DNA of 64,000 nt. Origin: Podarcis raffonei (lineage: Eukaryota > Chordata > Lepidosauria > Squamata > Lacertidae). The stretch lies in the NCBI RefSeq assembly GCF_027172205.1, contig NC_070616.1, positions 15,180,001-15,244,000 of the forward strand. Direction: 5' to 3'. A program made the translations under genes and the position numbers. Below the pieces are notes generated by a model. That model did not search any database. It was given only the letters and a program-made list of their open reading frames with translations, and was not told the DNA's origin. Shown in pieces: positions 44,235-54,009 of the stretch (positions within the stretch are counted from its first letter, which is position 1; every line of letters begins with the position of its first letter).

Positions 44235-47200
44235 AAAAAAAAAAAAACAGGGGCGGGCATAAAGTTTATCTCTGAGCAACTTGCAGTATACTTACTGTTA
44301 GCTGCCTGGGCAGCTTGCAGTAGACAAACGCATTTCTGACTCCAAATTCTAACAATAGGCAATAAACTACCCACCTCCTTGTGCCTAAATTATACTGGAT
44401 GAGGGTGTCCTGGAGTGGGTTTTTGTATAAAAGGTCTGAGTTCAGTTTTGGCTTCCAAATAAAATCTTAGTCTTCTAGTTACTTAATTCTAAATGTATGT
44501 CTTTTGCAGCAGGGTCTGGTTGATGGATCTTGGGTGGGGCAGGGGGGAGCAGATCCCGGTCTGAAACTGGAGAGGTGCTGTCAGTAAGCGTCAACAATTG
44601 AGCTAGATGGAGAAATGTCCTGACTTGGTACAAGACAGCTTCTTATGTACTGAGTGGAGGGCAGCAATTTTTGGCTAGCCTTTCCCAAAATAGAGGATAA
44701 GCCTGTCCGTGGTTGCATATTACCTCCAGTATTGGTGTACTATGCCTCTGAATACAGTACCAATTGCTAGGGCATCATGAGTGGGAGAGGCTGTTTGTAT
44801 TCATATCCTGCTTTTAGGCTTGCCAGAGGCATTTGGTTATCCATGGTTTGAACAGAATGCTGGTCCTAGATAGGCCTTTGGTCTGAACCAGCAGGGTTCA
44901 TCTTGTACGCAGCTACAAGGACCCACCTGGCCTTTCACAAGTGGGCAGGCAGAGGTGCTTAGAAGCAGCTCCAACGTTGCTCCTCATCCTTCCCAAAAGA
45001 AGGACGAGTATCTGGTTGTGACATGATCCCTTTACCTAAAAAAAATGAGTCATTTTGCATATGCTGCCAGCAGCAGGGATGACTCTGCTATAATCACCTC
45101 ATGTCCTCAGCAAGAGGAGGCTGGGACCAGAGGGTTGATGGCTGTGCTCTGTCCCCACACAGGCTTGTGTCTGGTGCTGGAGATATCAAACTTACCAAAG
45201 ATGGCAACGTCTTGCTTCACGAGATGGTGAGTTCTTTTCTCCCCTGGAGTCCACTAAGAACATTGGCATAATCTGGAGGTTTGTGGTGGTAACTGTAGGC
45301 ATGAAGAATTGGCAGCAGGTTGAACATAACTGCCCATCAGAGGTTCATAACTTGGAAGATTATAGGCAACCTTAAAACCATGAGGTGTATCCAACTAAGT
45401 CCTCATAGTGCACCCATTTAAATGGATAATCTTGACTTAGATCCATTGATATCAGTAACTTAATTGCATATGACTTTAGTTGGGTACAACCCCAGATGTC
45501 TAGTCCAGCCTTTCAGTTGCTGTTGAGCTCTGGCTCCCATCAGCCACCACAGTCAACATTTGGGGATGATGATGGGGATCCCAACAATAATTGGAAGGCT
45601 CCTCCAGATTAGGGAAGGGCAGATCTTCTTGAAGGATCACTCTTAGGTTGTGTCTTTTTTCTTTTCTTTGAAACATAGTTTTTATTTTCCTCTTTCAACT
45701 GTTTAGCATGGTTGCATTGGGATATATCTTTGTTTACCTCAGAGCATATGAAAATTAACATGCAGTTTTGAAGTGACTGTTCGCCATAAAAGCCTGGTTC
45801 CTTCTCTGGTTCGGATCGTGGCATAAGATGCCAAAAATACCTATGCAAGGTTCAGTGTTGGGCTGATGGGAAAGCACACTGATGAAGAATAACTCTTTTG
45901 GCTGTTGTTCCCCTTGTACCTCGCAGCAAATCCAGCACCCGACAGCCTCCTTGATTGCCAAAGTAGCGACAGCGCAGGATGACATCACTGGCGATGGGAC
46001 CACTTCCAATGTTCTCATCATTGGGGAATTGCTCAAGCAGGCAGATCTCTACATTTCAGAGGTGTGTAGCAACTTTCTTACTTTTTTATTTGCCCTTTGC
46101 TGGGTTGTGGGGGTTTGTTTGTTTGTTTGTTTGTTTGTTTTTTAGGTGCTTGGCTGCTCTTTAGTTTCAAATTAAATAAGTTCACTTACGAGGTTTCATC
46201 GTTTTAGTGATGCTGGCACAAGCCTTTGGATGAAGAAGAAATGGATGATACAGGAGGAATTTCTGTTGTAGTCTCTGACACTAGAATGTATATTTTTGGA
46301 AGGGGGTGGAGCTCATCTGTCTGGCATCTTTACTGCGGAGCTGGACTTCTGTGTTTCTTTAGACCAGGGGCTGATGGGAGTTGTAGTCCGAAACAGCTGA
46401 ATGGCAGCAGTTTGGGGGAGGCTGCTTTCTTCATACATCTGCTTCTTTGTGGTGCAATCAACAGTTGGCTGTGTGAAAATTTATGGAGCTTTCAAATCCC
46501 ATTGCACGGTGAACACCCAAGTGAGCTCTGTAGTTCCCTTGGCATAACTCTGTGCTAGAGTAACCTGTGCTTTACCCTCTGCATTTCAAGGAACATATTT
46601 CCTTTCAAATGTATTCAAAAGGACAGGACAGTTGATCCTTGGGAGCAGACTTATTTCTTGATGAAAAATTGACAAGATTCTTGAAGGGGAAACTTTTTAC
46701 TGCCTTCACAGATTTAAAGGCAGGTTTTGATTCTGATCTCCAGGGTCAGTTATGGCAGAAACTGGATGATGCTCTTGTGAAAGGCTTCTTTGCCTTATTA
46801 AGGCTTATAAGGATATACCCATTACCCGGGGAATTAGGAAAGGATGTATATTCTTGTCCCTACTCCATTCAATCCGTTTTTAAATGATCTTGTGGATCTG
46901 TTACATTGTGAGATTCCAGTATGGCTGATGTCCCCCCCCCCCCCCCCCCGCTTTGCCCAATAGCGCATGACTGAAAATATTGAGAGGGTGGTGGAAGTGT
47001 GCAGAAATTTTTTAATTGTTTGGTTTGGTGTTAGGGTTTGCACCCTCGAATAGTCACGGAAGGGTTTGAAGCTGCCAAGGAAAAAGCCCTCCAGGTCTTG
47101 GAGCAAGTCAAAGTGGTCAAGGAAATGGACCGGGAGACTCTCCTGGACGTGGCCCGGACCTCCCTCCGCACCAAGGTCCATGCTGAGCTTGCCGATATCC

Positions 47201-50200
47201 TCACAGAGGTGAGCATTCAAGAGCCCTTTTAGTTTTCCACTTCAGGAGAAAAAGAGGTGAGCTTTCACGTTTTGATTGGGAGGAAAGCAGCAGTGGAGGC
47301 TGGTCCATTGGGGGGGGAGGGGTTGCCCCACCAGCCTCTACTCAGCCTGGCCACACCTGCTGGCCTTCTTACCTGCAACCAATCAGGAGGTGGCCCCGCC
47401 TCTCATTGCCTCTGGCTCCGCCTACCATAGGTGTTCTGGCCTTCCTCCCAGTCTTATGGCCGTCAGCTCCCACTGCATCAGCAGAGGGTAGATATTTGGG
47501 GAGAGGCTTGCTAGGTCTTGGAGTGGCCTTTGATGGGGGCTGCTTTTTCTCTTTCCAGGCCGTCGTAGATGCCATTCTGGCCATCAGAAAACCAGAAGAA
47601 CCAATAGACCTGTACATGGTGGAGATAATGGAGATGAAGCACAAATCTGAAACAGACACAGCGTAGGTACAATGGAAGGGGTCTGTCCTTTAAATCGTTC
47701 TTTACATTTCTTCTTCCACTGCCTTCCTACTGAAAATCACACAGCTGTCACTGTGTTGCATTTTCTGCTGCTGAGGAGATGGCAATGTGCTTAACTCTTT
47801 CCATGTGGCAAAGAGACAGAAGGCATACATGCTGTGGCCAACAGCCCCCCTTTGTCCATGCCAAGGATGCCGTTCTCCAGATGGTCTCAGTTAGAGGTTC
47901 TGAGCTGTGAGAATCAGACTGGCGTAAGCTTAAGGGGCATGGATGAATTCTGTGTTGGCTTTGACAGTGGCCAATGGAGTCAGACACCATGCAAAATGAA
48001 AGTTCCTGCTGTGGACACTCCTAGCGGTATGCTGCATATGTGGTAGCCTGCCCAAGTCTGGAAGGGATACAGGTCTAAATTGTTTGCCACATATTAGGAG
48101 TCAGGATGGTAGTAGAAAGCAGGTGGCTGCGCATAGAATAAACAGGACACAAAGGTTGTTTAATCAGTTTACAATTTGATGATTCAAACACAGTTAGAGT
48201 TGGAAGGGACCCAAAGACTTTATTCCTAGCTTGGTATTTGGTTAAATTGGAAATACTAATTGTTGCTGCTGTAGTTTTGCTTGTTTACAATAGAATTGTT
48301 TAGCTGTTTATTGGTTGTATTTAAATTATTTTGTAGTTAGTGTGTATTGTTTTCCTCTGTTTATTATTATTCTGTGTTTCCCCACTCTGGGATTCAGTGA
48401 AGAGCAATAAAGATGATATTGGAGGGGAGGGGAGTTTCCTTTGTAATATGACTTTTCCTTAGACAAGTAGAATTAAATATCAAATTAATTAACCTAGGAC
48501 AAAATTCTCAATAAAATACCGTAATATGTGAAATAAAAACTTCTTCTTAACAGGCTGATCAGGGGACTTGTCTTGGATCACGGCGCTCGCCATCCAGACA
48601 TGAAGAAGAGAGCTGAAGATGCTTACATTCTCACTTGCAATGTATCACTAGAATATGAAAAAACGTATGTATGCGATGAGGGTGGCAGGCTTAATTGGCT
48701 GTAGGCTGGTCTGGTCTTCACATTCATGGGAGGAGTTTTTTGGCATCACTTGAGTGTGCTTCCACCTATGTGCTTACTGTGGTGAGTTTCCAATCATGTT
48801 TTTTCTGTTCCTAGAGAGGTGAATTCTGGATTTTTCTATAAAAGCGCAGAAGAAAGAGAGAAGCTAGTTAAAGCAGAACGGAAGTTCATTGAAGATAGAG
48901 TGAAGAAAATAATAGACCTGAAAAGAACTGTGGTTGGAGAGACAAATAAAGGTTTTGTAGTAATCAACCAAAAGGTGAGGGAGTTGGAGTGAGGAGCTCA
49001 GAATTGATTGGGACAGTTTTCTAAGAATAGACCTTTCATTGCAGTAGTTGCCTTTCAAACTACAATCTGTAACATTTCAAAATAATATTAATTTCTATTT
49101 TTTCAGGGGATTGACCCTTTTTCCCTAGATGCTCTTGCAAAAGAAGGAATCGTCGCTTTGCGCCGAGCAAAACGAAGGAATATGGAGAGGTCAGTTTCTG
49201 GAAGGGTGGGAGGAAACATCTTGGGCACCAGTTTTATAAAGTTCATAAGATTTATCTACTACTTGATTGTGCAAGATCTCAAAACAGTTTACAAAAAGAA
49301 TAAAACAATAAGATTTTTTTTTTTTTAGTAAAAGCGAAACAATCAAAAATTCAGTATTCTAAATATTTGGTAAGGCTTGTGTAAATAAAAATGTTTTTTA
49401 GCAGGTGCCAAAAAAACAGTGCAGGCACCTGCTGAATGTCAACAGTCAGGGAGTTACAAATGTGGAATGGATATTTTGGGGCACTTGTAGCAGTGCAAAT
49501 TCAAGAGGGCATATATGAGAAAGGCAATCTTACAAGTAGATTGGTCCCAAATTATTGACGGCTGTGTCTACTCATAGAACCTGGCCTGGTGGCAAATCAG
49601 CAAGCAGTGCAGATCTGAGCATATAGTAGTTCTTACAGTGATCGGCTGTTCTGGAAACAATTGAGGAAGAGCCTGAGAGAGCTGGTCTTGGGCAGAGTTG
49701 GTGGAAAGGGCCCACTTCTCCCACATGGAGCCAGCTGTCCTGGCTGCTGCTGAGCTGGTCTCTGGTCAGGGGGAGAGAAGGCCTGATGGAACTGCCATAA
49801 GACAATTGCGAAAAGGGATACTCTTTGTGCTGGAGTGATGCACAGCAGCTCTGGGAGGAGGGTAGACTTCTCTTGTGCCATGATTCTAAGTGCAATTGGA
49901 AGACCATCAGCACTGGTTTCAGTGAATCTTTGCTTCCAATATAGCTTCGCACTGCTGACTCCAGTTAGTTGTGTTTAGCCAAGCTGAATTTATTCTTTAG
50001 TAGGAATGGGTACCTAGTGCTCTGTAGATGATGTACAGTGGTACCTTGGGTTAAGAACTTAATTCGTTCTGGAGGTCCATTCTTAACCTGAAGCTGTTCT
50101 TAACCTGAAGCAGCACTTTAGCTAATGGGGCCTCCTGCAGCCGCTGCACGATTTCTGTTCTCATCCTGAAGCAAAGTTCTTAACCCGAGGTACTATTCCT

Positions 50201-51048
50201 GGGTTAGCGGAGTCTGTAACCTGAAGCGTATGTAACCCAAGGTACCACTGTACTGCAACTCGCATCAGGGATGGCCCGGTGTTCAGGGATGGTGGTGGTT
50301 GGAGTCCAACACCACCTCCGGGATAGTGCAGGCAGCTTTCAAGAAGCCAATCAACCAGTGCTATTGGTTAGGTTCAACTGCGTGATCTTAAATGCTGAAA
50401 CATGACTTTTTCCCACCTCCCAGGTTGACCCTTGCTTGTGGAGGCGTTGCTATGAATTCTGTGGACGACCTCTCTGTGGACTGCCTGGGACATGCAGGAC
50501 TTGTCTACGAATACACACTGGTATGTGTCACCTTCTCCTTTCACATTCCTGGCAACAGTTTTGTTTCTGTGACAAGTGTTGCAAATTGGGAAACTCCCAA
50601 ATGAAGTCTCTTAATGCCTTCTGGATCAGTGAAGGCTTCAGTACCTGCATAAGTTTTGCCAAATGGTGGTAAGATTCCCCCCCCCCCCAATAGTATTACA
50701 CAATTTTCTTTTGTTGCTCAGTTAATTGGAAAATGCAACTTGGACCACTGAGTTAAAAATAAATAAAAGCATCTCAGGGAGTATAGTCAGTAGACTGCCT
50801 TTGCTGGTGCCTGGTAGATTGGGCCAGGGAACCAGGTAGAGGGCCTTCTCGGTAGTGGCAACCGCCCTGTGGAATGCCCTCCCATCAGATGTCAAAACGA
50901 TAAACAACTACCTGACATTCAGAAGACATCTTAAGGCAGCCCTGTTCAGGGAAGTTTTTAATGTGTGATATTTTAGTGTTTTTTGGTTTCTATGGAAGCC
51001 GCCCAGAGTGGCTGGGGAGGCCCAGCCAGATGGGCGGGGTACAAATAA

Positions 51049-51087
<39 letters not shown>

Positions 51088-53738
51088 GTGGCATTTATAA
51101 CACTCAAATAATTCATTTCCTCATCTTCTTGGCCCCAGGGTGAGGAGAAGTTCACATTCATTGAAAAGTGCGACAACCCTCGTTCTGTGACGCTGTTGAT
51201 CAAGGGGCCGAATAAGCACACGCTGACACAAATCAAGGATGCTGTCCGGGATGGATTACGTGCTGTCAAAAATGCCATTGAGGATGGTGAGTGGGTATTA
51301 GAAGCACTTCATAAGGCTTTGATGGGCAGGGCATGGTGGGTTAAAAGGGGAAACTTTGATTTTGCTACATCTTCTCTAGCAATGGTGGTGGTAGTTCAGT
51401 ACCTAAGGGGGGAGAGCCCCCCACAAAACGCCCCAAATGGTGTGGAAATAAGAATACGAATTCTGTATTGTTAATAACATAAGAAAGTGTCCAAAATATG
51501 TAATTTGAACAGTCCTGTGCAACCACTTGTAAAACAATGAGCAGCAGAATGTTACAGTTGAAAGGAACAAACATATAATAGTCAAAAGGATGCACATGTT
51601 GCCTTGAATTCAAAGCTCTGTCACATTGTCCTTTTTGCAGGGTGTGTGGTCCCAGGTGCCGGAGCCGTGGAGGTGGCTATAGCTGATGCCCTCGTGAAGC
51701 ATAAGCCCAGTGTGAAAGGAAGAGCCCAGCTGGGAGTCCAAGCTTTTGCTGATGCTCTGCTTATCATTCCAAAGGTCTGCTTGATGGGAAAATAAATCAA
51801 TTTAAGGTGTTAAATTTACTTAGTTTTCTACTCAGTGGTTAAGGCAGCTGGGCTGAGGGAAGTTGTATCTGGAATGCACCAGGCTGGCAAAGGCTGGGTT
51901 AAGGAGAGAACCATAAATAAAATCTCCAAAAGGTGCTCCAATTGCAGAGGAAAGAATGCAGCTGGAAGGGCAGGTTAAAAGGAAGATGAGGACAGACCGA
52001 AATCTGAAGTGACATGTGTCATGAGTGTTGGCAGTTGTGGGGAGAAACCTGAATTTTCTTTGTGTTGTGATTCTTTCTCAGGTACTTGCTCAGAACTCTG
52101 GCTATGATCCACAAGAAACGCTTGTGAAAGTTCAGGCTGAGTACGCAGAATCCGGGCAGCTGACTGGTGTGGACCTCAACTCTGGTAAGGGAAAGCGTGC
52201 AGTAAAATAGAGGTTGGCTTGATCTCAAGAAGGGTTGGGACCCTGATGAATTGTTTGAAGCCCTTCTGGATTTCAAACTTGGTGGAAGTGGAGGAGAAGT
52301 TGGCTGAGGAGCCCCCAAAACTGCTTATTTGACTTTCAAGTATTCTTCGTGTGGCTCTGAGTAATTATTTAAGGAGAAACAAACTCTCACCCAGAACCCA
52401 GCCTCTGGAGAGCTGTTCAGAATTCCAGCTTGGTCTAAACCAGTTCATTTGGCATGCTTACCTCTGTAGAAACCACTGAGATGGGGTTAGTTGTATGAAC
52501 TGGTTGGGGGTCAGCTCTTCCTTTATGAAATGGGTTGGGGTTTTTAAAAAAAATAAAGTCAAACTGGTCTGTGTGAGGTGTTCTTGACTGTCCGACCTCC
52601 AACAGAGTGAATTCTAAACCATAGAAAACCTGGGCATTGAGGACTATGGCAAATGTCCAATCCCAGATCCAGTCCCCACCATCTCCAGGTAGGATTGGGA
52701 AAGGCCTCTATATGAAGCCAAGGAGAGCCGCTGCCAACCTGTGTAGAGCAAAAGTTGCTTACTCCTCTCCAGCTCCATGGTTTTGGACCAGCGCTCCTCA
52801 ACATCTCTGAGCAGTGGCTGATGGGCTCATAGGAGCCCCAAGAATGGCTGAAGGGGCTGTAGATCAGCTGCTTAGGGTGGTTACAGTTCTGAACCAGGTG
52901 GGCCAGTGGTAGAAGTTCTTTGGTGTAAGGTTGATCAAGACCTATAGAAGCCTACTGTTGCCTCTCCCCCCCCCCCCACCTCTTGGAATAAGATGTAGGT
53001 CATCATTTAGCTTCTCTAGGCTTCACTTCAGGTTTTGTGTGCTCAAGGCAGAATTGAACCCAGGCTTCGCGGCCTAAAGCACACACGAGCCTGTGAATAA
53101 ATTTGTTCAGTCTCCATTATTGTTTGAAGTATGTCAGTCAGCTACAGCATTGCCGTTGGCTTTTAAACATTTCTTTCTTGTGTTTTCCAGGTGAGCCAAT
53201 GTTGGCGGCGGCAGCTGGAGTTTGGGATAATTACAATGTTAAAAAGCAGCTGCTTCATTCAAGGTAAACGTTTTTACAGCTAGCAGAAGTTGGCAGTTAA
53301 AAGAAGAAACCATTTGCTTTTAAAGGGCTTGGCTTGCAGTCCTTCACAGATCCGTTGGGCAGTCAAGTCCAGTTGCATTTAGTAATGCTTCCTTTTCAGC
53401 AGGCTGGGATGGTTTTGCGCTAGACTTTGCCTGTAGTCCAAAACAGCTAGAGGGGAACCTGGCAAAGGATGGGGTAAACAAATGATTGGGCTTGGAAGCT
53501 TTCAGGGGTTTCTGTGAGGGGGCAAATATGAAGCATACATATTCAGAAGGCTGTATAGGAAGTAATACGAAGGAGGGAGGGAGGATGTTGGTTGCATTCC
53601 ACAATCAATGAAATTTCTCTTTTCTTTTCTCTCCTCTCTCCTCCCTCCCCGTTTTTCTCTTCTAGCACCGTCATTGCAAGCAACATTCTCTTGGTTGATG
53701 AAATTATGCGTGCCGGGATGTCTTCTCTCAAAGGCTGA
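42939..53738 (+). CDS. CCT6A: CCT6A, T-complex protein 1 subunit zeta, complete coding sequence (530 aa)
   Basis: Fourteen exons (42939-43072, 45163-45226, 45927-46061, 47035-47208, 47559-47662, 48554-48664, 48815-48974, 49107-49189, 50424-50520, 51139-51286, 51641-51774, 52082-52184, 53191-53263, 53666-53738), 1593 nt with TGA; human has 531 aa. The product is one of eight subunits of the cytosolic TRiC/CCT ring that folds actin, tubulin and many other proteins with ATP. Group II chaperonin signatures are present: NLGPKG near residue 38, GDGTTSNV near residue 90 (ATP site), and GAGAVEVA in exon 11. Splice sites are GT-AG and all phases close. The start ACATGGC has a good Kozak context and lies in the CpG region. 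Introns host one MITE, L2 and LINE relics, and a candidate snoRNA. Confidence 0.97.
44127..44247. repeat. Composite (TG)n(TA)n(CA)n microsatellite
   Basis: A (TG)n block, a long (TA)n block and a (CA)n block followed by an A run. Because CA is the complement of TG, the whole array is an inverted repeat. It lies in CCT6A intron 1. Confidence 0.95.
45163..45226 (+). CDS. CCT6A: CCT6A exon 2
   Basis: Encodes [20 protein letters not shown] then M; acceptor CACACAG, donor GTGAGT. Confidence 0.97.
45927..46061 (+). CDS. CCT6A: CCT6A exon 3 with the ATP-binding GDGTT motif
   Basis: Encodes [20 protein letters not shown], then [20 protein letters not shown] and LYISE; acceptor TCGCAG, donor GTGTGT, phase 0 at both ends. 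Confidence 0.97.
46620..46915 (+). mobile_element. LINE reverse-transcriptase relic in CCT6A intron 3
   Basis: Plus-strand reading gives [20 protein letters not shown], an RT motif-A segment (FxDLKxAFD), and further on ggatgtatattcttgtccc, which resembles the GCILAPLLF box. The open stretch is 82 codons; the rest is degraded. It stops near a 17-20 nt C run at about 46934. Clade undetermined. Confidence 0.6.
47035..47208 (+). CDS. CCT6A: CCT6A exon 4
   Basis: Encodes [20 protein letters not shown], then [20 protein letters not shown] and [18 protein letters not shown]; acceptor TGTTAG, donor GTGAGC. Confidence 0.97.
47559..47662 (+). CDS. CCT6A: CCT6A exon 5
   Basis: Encodes [20 protein letters not shown] then [14 protein letters not shown], ending in phase 2; acceptor TTTCCAG, donor GTAGGT. 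Confidence 0.97.
48554..48664 (+). CDS. CCT6A: CCT6A exon 6
   Basis: Encodes (A)[19 protein letters not shown] then [17 protein letters not shown]; acceptor TTAACAG, donor GTATGT, phase 2 at the end. Confidence 0.97.
48815..48974 (+). CDS. CCT6A: CCT6A exon 7
   Basis: Encodes [20 protein letters not shown], then [20 protein letters not shown] and [13 protein letters not shown]; acceptor TTCCTAG, donor GTGAGG. Confidence 0.97.
49107..49189 (+). CDS. CCT6A: CCT6A exon 8
   Basis: Encodes [20 protein letters not shown] then AKRRNME; acceptor TTTTCAG, donor GTCAGT, ends in phase 2. Confidence 0.97.
49245..49560. repeat. Unclassified squamate repeat (pair with 33.4 kb)
   Basis: Shares, in order, aacagtttacaaaaa, agcaggtgccaaaaaa, aatgtcaacagtcagggagtt and gggcacttgta-like blocks with 33415-33780. 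It lies in CCT6A intron 8. Confidence 0.5.
50036..50250. mobile_element. Tigger/pogo-like MITE, copy C
   Basis: Ends CAGTGGTACCTTGGGTTAAG and, inverted, CAGTGGTACCTTGGGTTACA, flanked by TA (50034-50035, 50251-50252). It is the best-preserved copy and lies in CCT6A intron 8, 170 bp before exon 9. Confidence 0.87.
50424..50520 (+). CDS. CCT6A: CCT6A exon 9
   Basis: Encodes [20 protein letters not shown] then [12 protein letters not shown]; acceptor CTCCCAG, donor GTATGT. Confidence 0.97.
50795..51087 (+). mobile_element. L2-like LINE 3' end with (ATT)n tail, best coding copy
   Basis: One uninterrupted plus-strand frame reads [20 protein letters not shown], then [20 protein letters not shown] and NV followed by TGA, the usual C-terminus of an L2-clade ORF2. 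The 3' UTR has ccgcccagagtggctgggga and ccagatgggcggggtacaaa before an (ATT)n tail at 51048-51087. It ends 50 bp before CCT6A exon 10. Confidence 0.88.
51139..51286 (+). CDS. CCT6A: CCT6A exon 10
   Basis: Encodes [20 protein letters not shown], then [20 protein letters not shown] and RAVKNAIED; acceptor GCCCCAG, donor GTGAGT, ends in phase 1. Confidence 0.97.
51641..51774 (+). CDS. CCT6A: CCT6A exon 11
   Basis: Encodes (G)[19 protein letters not shown], then [20 protein letters not shown] and LIIPK; acceptor TTTGCAG. The donor GTCTGC is weak but the phase and protein alignment fix it. Confidence 0.96.
51833..51997 (+). ncRNA. Candidate H/ACA snoRNA in CCT6A intron 11
   Basis: By eye the segment can fold as hairpin-hinge-hairpin-tail. 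The first hairpin closes with GTGGTT (51835-51840) against AACCAT (51909-51914) and has an inner stem gcagctgg/ccaggctggc. AAATAA (51915-51920) fits the H box ANANNA. The second hairpin closes with ATCTCC (51922-51927) against GGAAGAT (51981-51987), with an upper stem ccaattgca/tgcagctgg. ACA follows at 51992-51994. ACA is 87 nt from the acceptor, a usual distance for intronic H/ACA RNAs. Human CCT6A hosts SNORA15, but I could not compare sequences. The first hairpin is long and its pocket asymmetric. Confidence 0.3.
52082..52184 (+). CDS. CCT6A: CCT6A exon 12
   Basis: Encodes [20 protein letters not shown] then [14 protein letters not shown], ending in phase 1; acceptor TTCTCAG, donor GTAAGG. 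Confidence 0.97.
53191..53263 (+). CDS. CCT6A: CCT6A exon 13
   Basis: Encodes (G)[19 protein letters not shown] then LLHS, ending in phase 2; acceptor TTTCCAG, donor GTAAAC. Confidence 0.97.
53666..53738 (+). CDS. CCT6A: CCT6A exon 14 (terminal)
   Basis: Encodes [20 protein letters not shown] then LKG and TGA at 53736-53738; acceptor CTTCTAG. The SSLKG end equals that of human CCT6A. Confidence 0.97.
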
Positions 53739-53980
53739 GCTGAAAAGCTGGCTTGAGGGCAGAGTGTCTCTTACAAGCAGCCTCTGGAACGAGTTCAAGG
53801 TGTCCCCCCGTATCCCTCCCTGCACAATTTAGGTGGATTTTCAGGCCAGCACGAGGAATTGGAGCTCTGCCTTTGGGAAACTCTGGCCACTCACAGATGA
53901 AAATTGTTAGCTTCTGTTACTATTTATTTTTTACATGCACTGACTGACTTAATACATCTGAAGTTACTGTCTTTCTACCC

Positions 53981-53986
53981 AATAAA
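53981..53986 (+). terminator. Poly(A) signal of CCT6A
   Basis: AATAAA 243 bp after the stop codon, followed by a T-rich stretch. It implies a short 3' UTR ending near 54005. Confidence 0.75.
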
Positions 53987-54009
53987 CAGTTCTGCTCTCT
54001 GCTTCGACT

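Noticed and set aside
43884-44374. Open frames of Tyr-Ile and Thr-His repeats
   Set aside because: Translation of the TG/TA/CA microsatellite.
48975-49106. H/ACA-like AGAATA and ACA motifs with a small hairpin in CCT6A intron 7
   Set aside because: The 5' hairpin cannot be formed convincingly and the ACA is only about 30 nt from the acceptor.
52438-52505. 11-bp perfect inverted repeat (aaccagttcat/atgaactggtt) in CCT6A intron 12
   Set aside because: About one such repeat is expected by chance in 64 kb, and no H box or ACA box follows, so it is not called as an RNA.
53191-53263. Possible CCT6B instead of CCT6A
   Set aside because: Residues throughout follow CCT6A, the gene is flanked by PSPH and SUMF2 as CCT6A is in human, and the end SSLKG fits CCT6A.
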